Shown here: positions 24,571-33,788 of the stretch, one piece after another | Layout: every line of letters starts with the position of its first letter | How positions within the stretch are numbered: position 1 is the first letter of the stretch | DNA from: a candidate division KSB1 bacterium | GTDB taxonomy: Bacteria; Zhuqueibacterota; Zhuqueibacteria; Residuimicrobiales; Krinioviventaceae | Assembly: GCA_034505495.1 (NCBI GenBank) | Contig: JAPDQV010000030.1 | Span: forward strand, 1 to 38,166 | Reading direction: 5' to 3' | DNA: 38,166 bases | Program-made: the position numbers and the translations under genes | The notes under the pieces: generated by a model | Told to the model about the DNA's origin: nothing | Seen by the model: only the letters and a program-made list of their open reading frames with translations | The model's database searches: none

Positions 24571-24863
24571 CGGAAGCAATTCCTTTGGAAAAACTTACGG
24601 AAAAGTGCAGCAGTATTTACGAAGCCGTGGTTATCATCGCCCGCCGCGCGCGACAGATCAACGAAATGCAGCGGCGGCTCATTGAACAGCAGGTTGTAAC
24701 TGGTTCATCTGAAGCCAAAGATTCGGATGAAGACGAGGATATGCCGCTGGATCGTGATTATATCGACGGGCAATATTTAAAGCTGCCCAAGCCGACCACG
24801 ATCGCTTTGAAAGAAATGCTCGAAGGCAAACTGTCCTTTGAATACATCGAACCGGAAGGGTAA
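24567..24863 (+). CDS. rpoZ: RNA polymerase omega subunit
   Basis: A 98-residue omega-family subunit that helps assemble RNA polymerase and can take part in ppGpp response. YEAVVIIARRARQINEMQ is the conserved helix that grips the beta-prime tail. An acidic linker (SSEAKDSDEDEDMPLD) leads to a short C-terminal block with TTIALKEMLEGKLSFEY. GGAGG lies 7 bases before the ATG. The place between gmk and coaBC is the classic rpoZ position. The middle is more acidic than in E. coli. Confidence 0.85.
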   Translation: MTEAIPLEKLTEKCSSIYEAVVIIARRARQINEMQRRLIEQQVVTGSSEAKDSDEDEDMPLDRDYIDGQYLKLPKPTTIALKEMLEGKLSFEYIEPEG

Positions 24864-24865
24864 GT

Positions 24866-26068
24866 GTGGAGCTGAGCGGCAAAAAACTGCTGGTTGGAGT
24901 ATGCGGCGGCATTGCCGCTTACAAGACCGCCTATTTGGTGCGGGAACTGGTCAAACACGGCGCCCGTGTGCGCGTGGTGATGACCGAAGCGGCCCGGCAG
25001 TTTATTGCCCCCTTGACATTCGAAACGTTATGCGGTGAGCCGGTCGGTTTGGATTTGTTTCCCGCGCAAGGCGGCGCGGCGACCGTCCACATTGATTGGG
25101 CGCGTTGGGCCGATGCGATCGTCATTTGCCCTGCCACGGCAAACACAATCGCCAAACTCGCCAACGGTTTGGCGGACAATCTATTGACCTCGCTGGCGCT
25201 GGCTGCGACCGTTCCGCTGATCGTTTGCCCCGCTATGAACGTCGAAATGTACAACAATCCGCTCTATCGTCGAAACGAAAGCCGATTGCGTGAGGCGGGT
25301 GTCAGGATTGTCGATCCGGAAGCGGGAGAGCTCGCCTGCGGCGAAGTCGGCGCCGGACGCTTGGCGGAAACCGAGCAGATCCTTTGGGCGATTCAGTGCG
25401 CTCTGTTCGGGACACAAGAATTTCGAGGTCGCCGCTTTTTGATTACTGCCGGGCCGACGCGGGAGCCGATCGATCCGGTGCGCTACCTGTCCAACCGCAG
25501 CTCGGGCAAAATGGGTTTCGCGATTGCGGAAGCAGCAGTCCTGCGCGGCGCCGAGGTGACGCTGATCAGCGGCCCAACTTTCTTGAAACCGAGAGCCGCA
25601 CTTTGCCATGTTCCGGTTACTACCGCCGAAGAAATGGCGGAAGAGGTCGAAAAAAGACTGCCGGAAAACGACGTACTGATTATGGCGGCGGCGCCGGCCG
25701 ATTTTCGGTGCGCCGAGTTTTCGCCGCAGAAACGTCCCAAAAGCGATCTGCTTCAGCTGACGTTGGTAAACACCACGGATATTCTTCGTGCTGCCGGTGA
25801 GCGCAAAGGAAATAGAATACACGTCGGTTTCTCTCTCGAGACCGACAACGGATTGGAAAAAGCGCGACGAAAGCTTGAGGAGAAAAACTGCGACATTATG
25901 GTGTTGAATCCGGCCGACGACCCCGAAGCCGGGTTTGAAGTCGACACCAACAAGATCACGCTGATTTTTGCCGACGGCCGCGAGAAAAAGTTCGAAAAAA
26001 TGAGCAAGCGTCGAGCGGCAGATGAAATCTTGAACGCAGTCGGTGAACTGCTGAGAGCTGAGGCGTGA
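24866..26068 (+). CDS. coaBC: bifunctional phosphopantothenoylcysteine decarboxylase / phosphopantothenate-cysteine ligase
   Basis: A 400-residue fusion for two steps of coenzyme A synthesis. The N-terminal flavoprotein CoaC (about 1-185) has GVCGGIAAYKTAYLVREL, the active-site His in VHIDWARWADA, CPATANTIAK, the substrate-clamp PAMN and the reducing Cys in LACGEVGAGRL. CoaB (about 188-400) has FLITAGPTREPIDPVRYLSN, SSGKMG and MAAAPADFR. GTG start, two bases after rpoZ with GGAAGGG upstream. Confidence 0.96.
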   Translation: MELSGKKLLVGVCGGIAAYKTAYLVRELVKHGARVRVVMTEAARQFIAPLTFETLCGEPVGLDLFPAQGGAATVHIDWARWADAIVICPATANTIAKLANGLADNLLTSLALAATVPLIVCPAMNVEMYNNPLYRRNESRLREAGVRIVDPEAGELACGEVGAGRLAETEQILWAIQCALFGTQEFRGRRFLITAGPTREPIDPVRYLSNRSSGKMGFAIAEAAVLRGAEVTLISGPTFLKPRAALCHVPVTTAEEMAEEVEKRLPENDVLIMAAAPADFRCAEFSPQKRPKSDLLQLTLVNTTDILRAAGERKGNRIHVGFSLETDNGLEKARRKLEEKNCDIMVLNPADDPEAGFEVDTNKITLIFADGREKKFEKMSKRRAADEILNAVGELLRAEA

Positions 26069-26069
26069 C

Positions 26070-26765
26070 ATGCTCGAGGAACTAGAACAATTTTTATTGC
26101 AGGACATTGAATTATACGGCGATGCGCAAATTCCGCGGTCGGCTTTGGTCGTTGATGCCGATGTTCAAACCTATGCAGCGGAAACGGCGCCCTGGCAAGG
26201 CGCGGAAACCCTCGATGCGCTGGACCTCGCAATCCGCTCCTGCATGAGATGCTCGTTGGGCAAGCTGCGTCATCAGTTTGTATTCGGCGAGGGAAATCCG
26301 AATGCCCGCATCCTTTTGGTAGGCGAAGCGCCGGGTGCAGATGAAGACCGGCTCGGCAGACCGTTTGTCGGCGAGGCCGGCGAGCTTTTGAACAAAATGC
26401 TTGCCGCCATCGGCTTGCAGCGAAGCGACGTTTACATTTGCAACCTGCTCAAATGCAGGCCGCCGCGAAACCGCGATCCGCTTCCTGAGGAAATCGCTGT
26501 TTGCAGGCCGTATTTACTAAAGCAGATTGAATTGATTAACCCAATGACTATTTTATGTTTGGGAAGGTTTGCCGCGCAATCGCTGTTGAACACTGACGAA
26601 GCGATTAGTAGTCTTAGACAAAAATGGTTTACATTCAACAAGGCGTTTGTGTTGGTGACCTATCATCCGGCGGCTCTGTTACGGATGCCGCAATATAAAA
26701 GACCGGCTTGGGAAGACCTGCAGCTCTTCAAGCAGAAGCTGGTCGAATTGGGTATTTGCAGTTAA
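26070..26765 (+). CDS. type 4 (Fe-S) uracil-DNA glycosylase
   Basis: This 231-residue family 4 UDG removes uracil from DNA. Four cysteines for a 4Fe-4S cluster are C58 and C61 (C-x2-C), then C129 in LLKCRPP and C145 in AVCRPY, with the expected 16-residue gap. The catalytic motif is VGEAPGADEDRLGRPFVGEAG with motif 3 TYHPAALLR. An N-terminal extension of about 50 residues before the first cysteine is longer than in the thermophile enzymes. It starts one base after coaBC and is followed directly by dnaB. Confidence 0.93.
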   Translation: MLEELEQFLLQDIELYGDAQIPRSALVVDADVQTYAAETAPWQGAETLDALDLAIRSCMRCSLGKLRHQFVFGEGNPNARILLVGEAPGADEDRLGRPFVGEAGELLNKMLAAIGLQRSDVYICNLLKCRPPRNRDPLPEEIAVCRPYLLKQIELINPMTILCLGRFAAQSLLNTDEAISSLRQKWFTFNKAFVLVTYHPAALLRMPQYKRPAWEDLQLFKQKLVELGICS

Positions 26766-26771
26766 GTGGTT

Positions 26772-28142
26772 ATGGCGAAAGCAGAAGAGACAACCCGCAT
26801 TCCCCCGCAGGCGATGGAGGCCGAAAATTCGGTCATTGGCGCCATGCTGCTTTCCGCCGAGGCGGTGAACACGGCGGTGGAACTGCTGGATGAAACGTGT
26901 TTTTATAAAGAGGCGCACAAGAAAATTTTTATGGCCGCCTTGGCGCTGCATGAAAAAAACCTGCCGGTCGATGTTTTGACTGTTGCCAATGAGCTGGAAA
27001 AGCGCGGGCAACTCGAAGCGGTGGGCGGCCATTATTATTTGACCGAACTGGTGGAACGCGTGCCGGGCACGGCGAATGTCGAGCATCATTGCAAAATTGT
27101 GCTCGACCGCGCGCTGCTGCGCAAGCTGATCACCATCGCCGATGAGATTCAGCAGGAATGCTATCAGCACGGCCAGGATGCCATCGACATCATAGACGCG
27201 GCGGAACGCAAGATTTTTGCGCTTTCCGAGAACAAGGCGCGCAAAGATTACACACACATCAAGCCCGTGGTCATGAAGGCCATGGACAAGATCGATGAAA
27301 ATTCGCGCAAACAAGGCCATGTGACGGGAATTCCGACCGGTTTTCATAAACTAGATCACATTCTCTCGGGACTGCAGAATTCCGATTTGATCATTTTGGC
27401 CGCACGCCCGTCTATGGGTAAGACGGCGTTGGCGCTGAATATCGCCCGAAATGCAGCGGTAAATGGACATCCGGTCGCCATCTTTAGCCTCGAAATGGCG
27501 GACTATCAACTGGCCATGCGTATGTTGTGTTCCGAGGCGCGCCTCGACTCGCATCGCGTCCGGTTGGGTAAATTGACCGAGAGCGAATGGCAGTTGCTGG
27601 CGCAGTCGGCCTCAAAGCTGTTTTCCATGCCGATTTTCATCGATGATACGCCCGGCATTACCGTCTTAGAATTGCGTTCCAAAGCGCGGCGTTTAAAGGC
27701 CGAGCACAACATCGGGCTGATCGTCATCGACTATCTGCAGCTGATGCGCCTGGCGACGCGAGTCGAAAATCGTCAGATCGAAATCGCCATGATTTCGCAG
27801 TCGCTGAAAAACCTGGCTAAGGAACTGGACATCCCGGTGTTGGCGCTTTCACAGTTGTCGCGTGCCGTTGAAGCGCGCAGCGACGGCAGGCCGGTTTTGT
27901 CCGACCTTCGCGAATCCGGAGCCATTGAGCAGGACGCCGACGTCGTTATTTTCATCCACCGACCGGCGCAGGCGAAGGGTGATGAAATCGACGGCCAAAC
28001 GCGCGCCGAGGTCATCGTTGCCAAACAGCGAAACGGGCCGACCGGAGACATCGAGTTGGTCTTTCTCAGCAAATACGTTCAATTTGCCAATTTGGAAGAT
28101 TATCGGGAAGAAATTCCCGTCTTGCGTGAAGATCTATTTTAA
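26772..28142 (+). CDS. dnaB: replicative DNA helicase DnaB
   Basis: The 456-residue hexameric helicase unwinds DNA at the fork. The N-terminal domain starts PPQAMEAENSVIGAMLLS and a linker follows. The RecA-like motor has Walker A ARPSMGKTALAL (about 213-224), FSLEMADYQLAMRML, Walker B LIVIDYLQLM, LSQLSRAVEARSDGRPVLSDLRESG, and a C-terminal KQRNGPTGDIEL arginine-finger block. An in-frame GTG two codons upstream (26766) is an alternative start. No intein is present in the P-loop or the other usual insertion sites. Confidence 0.96.
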   Translation: MAKAEETTRIPPQAMEAENSVIGAMLLSAEAVNTAVELLDETCFYKEAHKKIFMAALALHEKNLPVDVLTVANELEKRGQLEAVGGHYYLTELVERVPGTANVEHHCKIVLDRALLRKLITIADEIQQECYQHGQDAIDIIDAAERKIFALSENKARKDYTHIKPVVMKAMDKIDENSRKQGHVTGIPTGFHKLDHILSGLQNSDLIILAARPSMGKTALALNIARNAAVNGHPVAIFSLEMADYQLAMRMLCSEARLDSHRVRLGKLTESEWQLLAQSASKLFSMPIFIDDTPGITVLELRSKARRLKAEHNIGLIVIDYLQLMRLATRVENRQIEIAMISQSLKNLAKELDIPVLALSQLSRAVEARSDGRPVLSDLRESGAIEQDADVVIFIHRPAQAKGDEIDGQTRAEVIVAKQRNGPTGDIELVFLSKYVQFANLEDYREEIPVLREDLF

Positions 28143-28150
28143 TTTTGTAA

Positions 28151-30340
28151 ATGCAGACGCAAACGACGACAACCTCTGAACCCACCCTGGCGCAAAGCTA
28201 CGGCGAAACCGTCGAAGGGCTGTTGCTGCGCATGGCGCGCTATCAGAACAGCGCCGACATTGAACTGGTACGCCGCGCTTTTGAGCTGAGCTACGAAGCG
28301 CACAAGGGTCAGCGTCGTAATTCCGGCGAACCCTACTTTGAGCACCCGCTCGAAGTCGCCAAGATCCTCGTCGGCTTAAAGATGGACTATCAGACCGTCA
28401 TCGGCGGCATCCTGCACGATACGGTCGAGGACACCTATGTCACGCTAGATATGATCCGTAAGGAGTTCGGGGAGCAGGTGGCTCGTTTGGTCGACGGCGT
28501 GACCAAGATCTCCAATCTAAAGCTGACCGGATTTCAGCGCCAACAAGCGGAAAATTTCAAAAAGATGCTGATGTCGATGGTGCACGACATCCGCGTCATC
28601 CTGATCAAGTTCGCCGACCGTCTGCACAACATGCGCACTTTGGAATATCTGGCTGAGGAAAAGCGTCGCCGCATAGCCCTTGAAACTCAGCAGGTTTATG
28701 CGCCGCTGGCGCATCGCTTGGGGCTGTCGCGCATCAAAGCCGAACTCGAGGATCTGGCCTTCAAGCATCTGGAACCCGAAACGTATCAAGATTTGGTCAG
28801 ACGCGTCGCCGAGACCAAAGAAGAGCGGGAACAAGCCATTCTGATCATCACCAACTCTATCCGCAACGAGTTGGTAAAAAACCACATCCCAGCGCGATTG
28901 GAGGGCCGAGCCAAGCATTATGCCAGTATCTGGCACAAAATGACCGTGCGCGGCGTACCGTTCGAGGAGATAACTGACCTCCAGGCCATCCGCATTATTG
29001 TCGACAAAGTCAGCGATTGTTACGCCGCCCTCGGCATAGTCCATTCGCTGCACAAGCCGATCAACGAACGGTTCAAAGACTATATTGCCAATCCCAAGGC
29101 CAACGGTTACCAGTCGATTCATACAACCATCATTGGGCCGCTCGGCAAAAAGTACGAAGTGCAGATCCGCACCGAAGATATGCACCGAGTTGCCGAAGAG
29201 GGAATCGCTGCTCATTGGCGCTACAAAGAAGGCAAGCTGCACGAGGACGAACTCGACCGGCAACTTACATGGTTACGGCAGTTCCTCGAATCCGAGGAGG
29301 AGCAGGACGACGAATCCTTCCTCGAGCATCTCAAAATCAACCTTTTTCCGGACGAAATTTTCGTTTACACACCCAAGGGCGACCTCTATCGACTTCCCGT
29401 CAACTCAACGCCGGTGGATTTCGCTTTTGCCGTGCATACGGACATCGGCATGCACTGTTTTGCCGCCCGCGTCAATAACCGTATCCAGCCGTTAAGCTAC
29501 AAGCTAAAAAGCGGCGACGTCGTTGCCATCATTACTTCGCCCAATAAATACCCCAACAAAGATTGGCTGCAGTTCGTCGTAACCAGCAAGGCGCGCTCAA
29601 AGATCAAAAAATATCTCCGCGACGTCGAATTCGAAAGCAGCGTGAACCTGGGTCAGGAAATCCTGGCAGGCGGAGTCAATCGGATCGGACTCAAGTATAA
29701 AAATATCAATCTGAGCGATCTGGCCGAGAAACTCCATTATAATTCCGAGAAGCAACTTTTGGCGGCGTTGGGGCGCGGGAACCTGAAATTAGAAACCGTG
29801 CTGCGCCGTCTGGTTCCAGATGCGCAAAAGCTCCAGCCGCAAAAAGCCAAATTTCCGCAATGGCTGGTCAGGCAGCGCAAGTCCGAGAGCACCATTCGCG
29901 TCGCGGGTATGGACAACATCCTGGTCAACTTTGCCCGTTGCTGCAACCCGGTTCCCGGTGAGCCGATCACCGGCGTCATTACCAAAGGGCGCGGCATCGT
30001 GGTGCATTCGAACGCATGCAAAAATTTAGAGCAGCTGATCCAGAACCCCGACCGAATTATGGATGTCAGCTGGAACATCAGCAGCGAATCGAAGCGCTTT
30101 GTCGCCGGACTGCAGGTACTCGGCGAGCGCCGCAAGAATACACTGGCGGACATCTCTGCAAATGTTGAGAAATCGGATTCGGTCATTGTCAGCATGAAAA
30201 TGGGAACAGATAATTCCCTTTTCACCTGCCGCTTGGAAGTCGAAGTCTACAATCTCGACCACCTGAACAAACTGATTGCCAATTTGAAAAAGGTTGAAGG
30301 CGTGGTTGCCATCGAACGTTTCAATGCATTGGTGTCATGA
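28151..30340 (+). CDS. rsh: bifunctional (p)ppGpp synthetase/hydrolase (RelA/SpoT homologue)
   Basis: A 729-residue long RSH enzyme, master of the stringent response. The HD hydrolase has YFEHPLEVAKIL and GGILHDTVEDT (H89, D90). The synthetase has GRAKHYASIWHKM, DLQAIRIIV, the RFKD motif at 307-310 that marks bifunctional enzymes rather than the EXDD of pure RelA, YQSIHTT and EVQIRTEDMH. TGS (about 395-455), a conserved CC motif region (FARCCNPVPGEPITG) and a C-terminal ACT domain follow. Both active sites look intact, so this may be the only long RSH needed. It lies 8 bases after dnaB. Confidence 0.96.
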   Translation: MQTQTTTTSEPTLAQSYGETVEGLLLRMARYQNSADIELVRRAFELSYEAHKGQRRNSGEPYFEHPLEVAKILVGLKMDYQTVIGGILHDTVEDTYVTLDMIRKEFGEQVARLVDGVTKISNLKLTGFQRQQAENFKKMLMSMVHDIRVILIKFADRLHNMRTLEYLAEEKRRRIALETQQVYAPLAHRLGLSRIKAELEDLAFKHLEPETYQDLVRRVAETKEEREQAILIITNSIRNELVKNHIPARLEGRAKHYASIWHKMTVRGVPFEEITDLQAIRIIVDKVSDCYAALGIVHSLHKPINERFKDYIANPKANGYQSIHTTIIGPLGKKYEVQIRTEDMHRVAEEGIAAHWRYKEGKLHEDELDRQLTWLRQFLESEEEQDDESFLEHLKINLFPDEIFVYTPKGDLYRLPVNSTPVDFAFAVHTDIGMHCFAARVNNRIQPLSYKLKSGDVVAIITSPNKYPNKDWLQFVVTSKARSKIKKYLRDVEFESSVNLGQEILAGGVNRIGLKYKNINLSDLAEKLHYNSEKQLLAALGRGNLKLETVLRRLVPDAQKLQPQKAKFPQWLVRQRKSESTIRVAGMDNILVNFARCCNPVPGEPITGVITKGRGIVVHSNACKNLEQLIQNPDRIMDVSWNISSESKRFVAGLQVLGERRKNTLADISANVEKSDSVIVSMKMGTDNSLFTCRLEVEVYNLDHLNKLIANLKKVEGVVAIERFNALVS

Positions 30341-30373
30341 CGATCTGAATCATATCAACTGAGGAGCAAGCAC

Positions 30374-30703
30374 ATGGAAGATCACATCAGGACCGTAACC
30401 AAAAAAGATGTTGCGAAACGAACTGCCAAGATTGTCGGCGAAAAGATCTATTTGACCGAAAAGGTCGTCGACGGGGTATTCCAAGCGCTAAGAGAGTTTA
30501 TGATGGAAGCGGATCCCGAGATTCGCATAGAGATTCGCGATTTCGGCGTTTTTGAAGTAAAAAAGACAAAAGCGAAACCCAAAGCGCGAAATCCCAAAAC
30601 CGGCGAGATCATCTATGTGCCTCCTCGTCGGAAAACTCATTTTAAGGCCGGCAAGCTGTTGAAAGAAGTGCTCAAAGAACCGCTCAAGCGGGAAGCGGAA
30701 TAA
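30374..30703 (+). CDS. second HU/IHF-family DNA-binding protein
   Basis: A 109-residue HU-fold protein: TKKDVAKRTAKIVGEKIYLTEKVVDGV helices (in two parts), then IEIRDFGVFEVKKTKAKPKARNPKTG as saddle and arm, with an RNP tip and PPRRKTHFKAGKLLKE as the C-terminal part. It is longer than the HU at 14525, with a 10-residue N-terminal extension and a basic tail, and so is closer to IHF-like forms of the FCB group. GAGGAG precedes the ATG. It is sandwiched between rsh and ruvX. Confidence 0.92.
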   Translation: MEDHIRTVTKKDVAKRTAKIVGEKIYLTEKVVDGVFQALREFMMEADPEIRIEIRDFGVFEVKKTKAKPKARNPKTGEIIYVPPRRKTHFKAGKLLKEVLKEPLKREAE

Positions 30704-30708
30704 TCATT

Positions 30709-31200
30709 ATGAAGATCTTGCCGGCTGAAAAATCTTACCTGCTGGCTATCCCTTCGGGAAGAATTCTCGGCATTGATTACGGCGAGAAGCGTATCGGACT
30801 TGCCGTCAGTGATCCTTTGCAATTCTCTGCTTTCAGCCTAAAAACTTTACGCAATGAGGGAATTCGATCCGTAGCCGAAAAGCTGCAGGTCATCATTGCC
30901 GAGCAGAATATTCGGGCGATCGTAATCGGCAAGCCGATACAAATGAGCGGAGAGGCAGGGGAGATGTGCCGGAAAGCCGAGCAGTTCGCCAAACAATTAG
31001 CTTCCGTATTGATCGATATGCCGATTTTCCTTTGGGACGAAAGGTGGACGACCCTAAGCGCAGAGCGCCTGCTGCGCGAAACGGGTCGTTCTCCTTCGCA
31101 AGAAAAAGAACAGATCGATCAAATCGCCGCAGCCTATCTTTTGCAGAGTTTTCTGCAGCGGCTCGATGTCGTTAAACGCACCGCCGATCAACAAACTTGA
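30709..31200 (+). CDS. ruvX: RuvX/YqgF pre-16S rRNA nuclease, Holliday-junction-resolvase-like
   Basis: A 163-residue RNase H-like protein, in E. coli YqgF needed for 16S rRNA 5' maturation. The first acidic residue is in GRILGIDYGEKRIGLAVSD, the GK/GLP-type motif is VIGKPIQMSG, the second acidic residue lies in WDERWTT, and the third in QIDQIAAAYLLQ. A 17-residue extension precedes the first motif, longer than typical. The stop overlaps a possible TTG of the next gene. Confidence 0.9.
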   Translation: MKILPAEKSYLLAIPSGRILGIDYGEKRIGLAVSDPLQFSAFSLKTLRNEGIRSVAEKLQVIIAEQNIRAIVIGKPIQMSGEAGEMCRKAEQFAKQLASVLIDMPIFLWDERWTTLSAERLLRETGRSPSQEKEQIDQIAAAYLLQSFLQRLDVVKRTADQQT

Positions 31201-31238
31201 TCCCCAAACTCGCAAAGACGCTTCAGGAAACCCTTCTG

Positions 31239-32762
31239 ATGAATAAAAAAGAAATCGGCCTGGCTGCGCTTTCAGGTGCTCTTTTCGCTTTTTCCCTGCC
31301 TCCCTTCAAAACCGGCTTTTTGGCCTATGGGGCGTTGGTCCCCTTTTTCTTATTGATCGAGAGAAAAAGTCTGAAAGAGGCCGCTCGATGGGGCTATTTT
31401 ACCGGCGCCATTATCGCCGTCCTCACTCTCAATTGGATCGCCTGGGCAACATTCGGCGGTTTTATCGGGGTTCTGTTGGTATGGCCGCTCTATCTTGCAT
31501 TGTGGAGCGTTTCGTTTACCCTTCTCAAGCAAAGATTCGGTGATTCCGCTTTCCTCTTTGCCCCGTTTCTTTGGACGGCGATGGAATACCTTCAATCGTT
31601 TTCCGAATTGGCATTTCCATGGAACTATCTCGGTTATACGCAAACCTATTATTTGCCTCTTATCCAGTTCGCCGAGTATTTTTCGGTCTATGGGGTCGGC
31701 TTTTGGGTGGCTCTGCTCAACGTTCTGCTCTTTTTGCTCCTAAAAAGCGGCAATGACAAGCATCGTCGGGTTCTTTTGTCATTATCGATCGTGGTCCTAT
31801 GGGCCCTGCCGTTGGGACACGGCCTTCATCGTATGCGCGCTCCGGCAGAGCAGGACGAGTTACTGCGCATCGCAATGATTCAGGCCAATCTCGATCCCAA
31901 CGAAAAGTGGTCGGAAAACTTGTATGAAAATAATTTTTCCCTTTATGAGCGCTTGACCGCTTCCGTTCTCGATTCCAATCTCGATTTGATCATCTGGCCG
32001 GAAACCGCCGTCTCATTTTATTTGCGCTCCGAACCCCACTATCAAGCCCGCATCCATCGCCTGATTGATGCACCGCGGATATGTTTTCTTACCGGCGCAC
32101 TGGATTATCGCTATATTGACGAACAAAATTACGTCTACTATAACAGCGCTTTGTTCATCGAACCCAATCGGCAGGGCTTTCAACATCATCATAAAATGAA
32201 ATTGGTGCCGTTTTCCGAACGGGTACCGTACAAATCTTTTTTCCTGTTTCGGCTCCTAAAAACTCTTTTGTGGAATTTTGGTCTCGGCGACTATGCGGTG
32301 GGGGAGGAGGAAACGGTTTTCGACGGGCCAATGCGCACCGAGTCCATCGGCAGGCGTTTCAAAACCTCAGCGGCCATCTGCTATGAATCGGTGTTCCCTG
32401 AACACGTTCGCCGCTATGTGGATAAGGGTGCTCAATTCCTTATCATTATAACCAATGACGCATGGTTTGGAAAAACGCAGGGGCCCTTTCAGCACAACCA
32501 AATTGCCGTCTTTCGGGCAATCGAAACTCGGCGCGACATTGCCCGATGCGCCAACACCGGCGTATCTTGTTTCATAGATCGCTTCGGCAGAATAAGAAAA
32601 GCAACGAAAATCTATACGCAGGCAGTGGTTGTGGATCAAGTCCGGTTGTCCGACGAAAAGACCTTTTTTCTCCGGCATGGTCATATCTTTGCCGATGCAG
32701 CAGCGATTCTTTCCGCAGCCTTACTGATGTTCTGTTTGTCGGCGAGGGCGATAAAAAAATGA
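31239..32762 (+). CDS. lnt: apolipoprotein N-acyltransferase
   Basis: The 507-residue inner-membrane enzyme adds the third acyl chain to lipoproteins. About six N-terminal helices are followed by a periplasmic nitrilase domain. The catalytic triad is E255 in IIWPETAV, K319 in HHHKMKLVPFSERVP and C381 in AAICYESVFPE. One C-terminal helix ends the protein. AGGAAA is 8 bases before the ATG at 31239. A TTG at 31197 is less likely. It implies triacylated lipoproteins such as the BamD nearby. The TGA overlaps the next ATG. Confidence 0.95.
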   Translation: MNKKEIGLAALSGALFAFSLPPFKTGFLAYGALVPFFLLIERKSLKEAARWGYFTGAIIAVLTLNWIAWATFGGFIGVLLVWPLYLALWSVSFTLLKQRFGDSAFLFAPFLWTAMEYLQSFSELAFPWNYLGYTQTYYLPLIQFAEYFSVYGVGFWVALLNVLLFLLLKSGNDKHRRVLLSLSIVVLWALPLGHGLHRMRAPAEQDELLRIAMIQANLDPNEKWSENLYENNFSLYERLTASVLDSNLDLIIWPETAVSFYLRSEPHYQARIHRLIDAPRICFLTGALDYRYIDEQNYVYYNSALFIEPNRQGFQHHHKMKLVPFSERVPYKSFFLFRLLKTLLWNFGLGDYAVGEEETVFDGPMRTESIGRRFKTSAAICYESVFPEHVRRYVDKGAQFLIIITNDAWFGKTQGPFQHNQIAVFRAIETRRDIARCANTGVSCFIDRFGRIRKATKIYTQAVVVDQVRLSDEKTFFLRHGHIFADAAAILSAALLMFCLSARAIKK

Positions 32763-33772
32763 AAAACAGGAGGAGGACACTCTTTTTCTTAATCGCCTTG
32801 CCGTTGTTTTGCTCGGTCCGCGCCGAGGTGACGAACTCGTTTTACTTTACGTCATCGATCATGACCCGTTCCCTTGCCATGGGCGGCGCGTTTACTGCCG
32901 TTCGAGACGCCATTGAAAGCTCGTTCTATAATCCTGCCGCCCTTATCGAAAAAGAAGAAAACTTTAGAGTTGCCGTGGATCCTTTAGGACTTGTGGCCCT
33001 CGCCCGCGGTATCGAACGCGTTTCGGTTCGTACCTCGCTCACTCCGACTGATTATCTTGCGGCGGCAGGAATGGCGCTGCGGTTCGTCTCATTTGCCTAC
33101 GGCCCTTTCCAAGCGACCGCCTTATTGAGCGAAGAGCTTTCAAGCTCACCCTTTCGCGATCTCAACGATATTCAAACAGCAGGTGAGGGTATAGCGGATT
33201 GGAATCATCATATTGCCGCCTTTCGCTTAACACCCGCCCAACAAATATCGCTCGGCGCCTCGCTGCTTTTTTTTAATCTTGGCGAGATCGGCGAAGGCGA
33301 ATTCCGAATCGACCGCAGCATAGGCTCATCTTACGGCATCCTTATTTCGCCGACGTACCGCTTTTCTGTTGGAGCAACAGTCTTTAACCTCCCCCAAGAA
33401 GCCCGCTCGGCCATGGAAAGCAAGTACCAAGTTGATAGACAAGACGTCAATTTCGGACTCTCCTGGCTGGCCTCTGAAGCCATTCAACTGGCTATGGACT
33501 TTCGCAAAGTGACCCAAGAAGATTCGTCCGATGCCGTCCATTTTCACGGGGGCGTCGAATTGACGCCGTTCTCTTTTTTAGCCTTGCGCGCCGGTTATTT
33601 TCATGAAAAAGAAAACAAGATTTCTGCTGGATTTGGATTGGGCCAATTCCGCCGGCTGAAAAGGAGAGATTTTATTTTTGGGAAAATAATGTTAAATTAT
33701 TGTCTACAGACGGTTACAACGAACAATCAACCCAATTTGGAACATCGCCTGGCGCTCCTAATTCGCCTCTGA
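32759..33772 (+). CDS. PorV-like outer-membrane beta-barrel protein
   Basis: The 337-residue product has a basic start and signal peptide (KNRRRTLFFLIALPLFCSVRA), then TRSLAMGGAFTAVRDAIESS and FYNPAAL, the PorV/UPF0164 opening block with NPAAL instead of NPAGL. Alternating beta-strands and a C-terminal HRLALLIRL suggest an outer-membrane barrel. The ATG at 32759 overlaps the lnt stop (ATGA) with GAGGGCG upstream. A longer in-frame extension inside lnt lacks a signal sequence. The exact role is unknown. Placement with lnt and bamD points to envelope assembly. Confidence 0.75.
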   Translation: MKNRRRTLFFLIALPLFCSVRAEVTNSFYFTSSIMTRSLAMGGAFTAVRDAIESSFYNPAALIEKEENFRVAVDPLGLVALARGIERVSVRTSLTPTDYLAAAGMALRFVSFAYGPFQATALLSEELSSSPFRDLNDIQTAGEGIADWNHHIAAFRLTPAQQISLGASLLFFNLGEIGEGEFRIDRSIGSSYGILISPTYRFSVGATVFNLPQEARSAMESKYQVDRQDVNFGLSWLASEAIQLAMDFRKVTQEDSSDAVHFHGGVELTPFSFLALRAGYFHEKENKISAGFGLGQFRRLKRRDFIFGKIMLNYCLQTVTTNNQPNLEHRLALLIRL

Positions 33773-33788
33773 AAAGAAAAAGGCAGGA

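Noticed and set aside
25181..26107. 308-codon minus-strand frame opposite coaBC
   Set aside because: Antisense to an unambiguous CoaBC. There is no ribosome site or domain.
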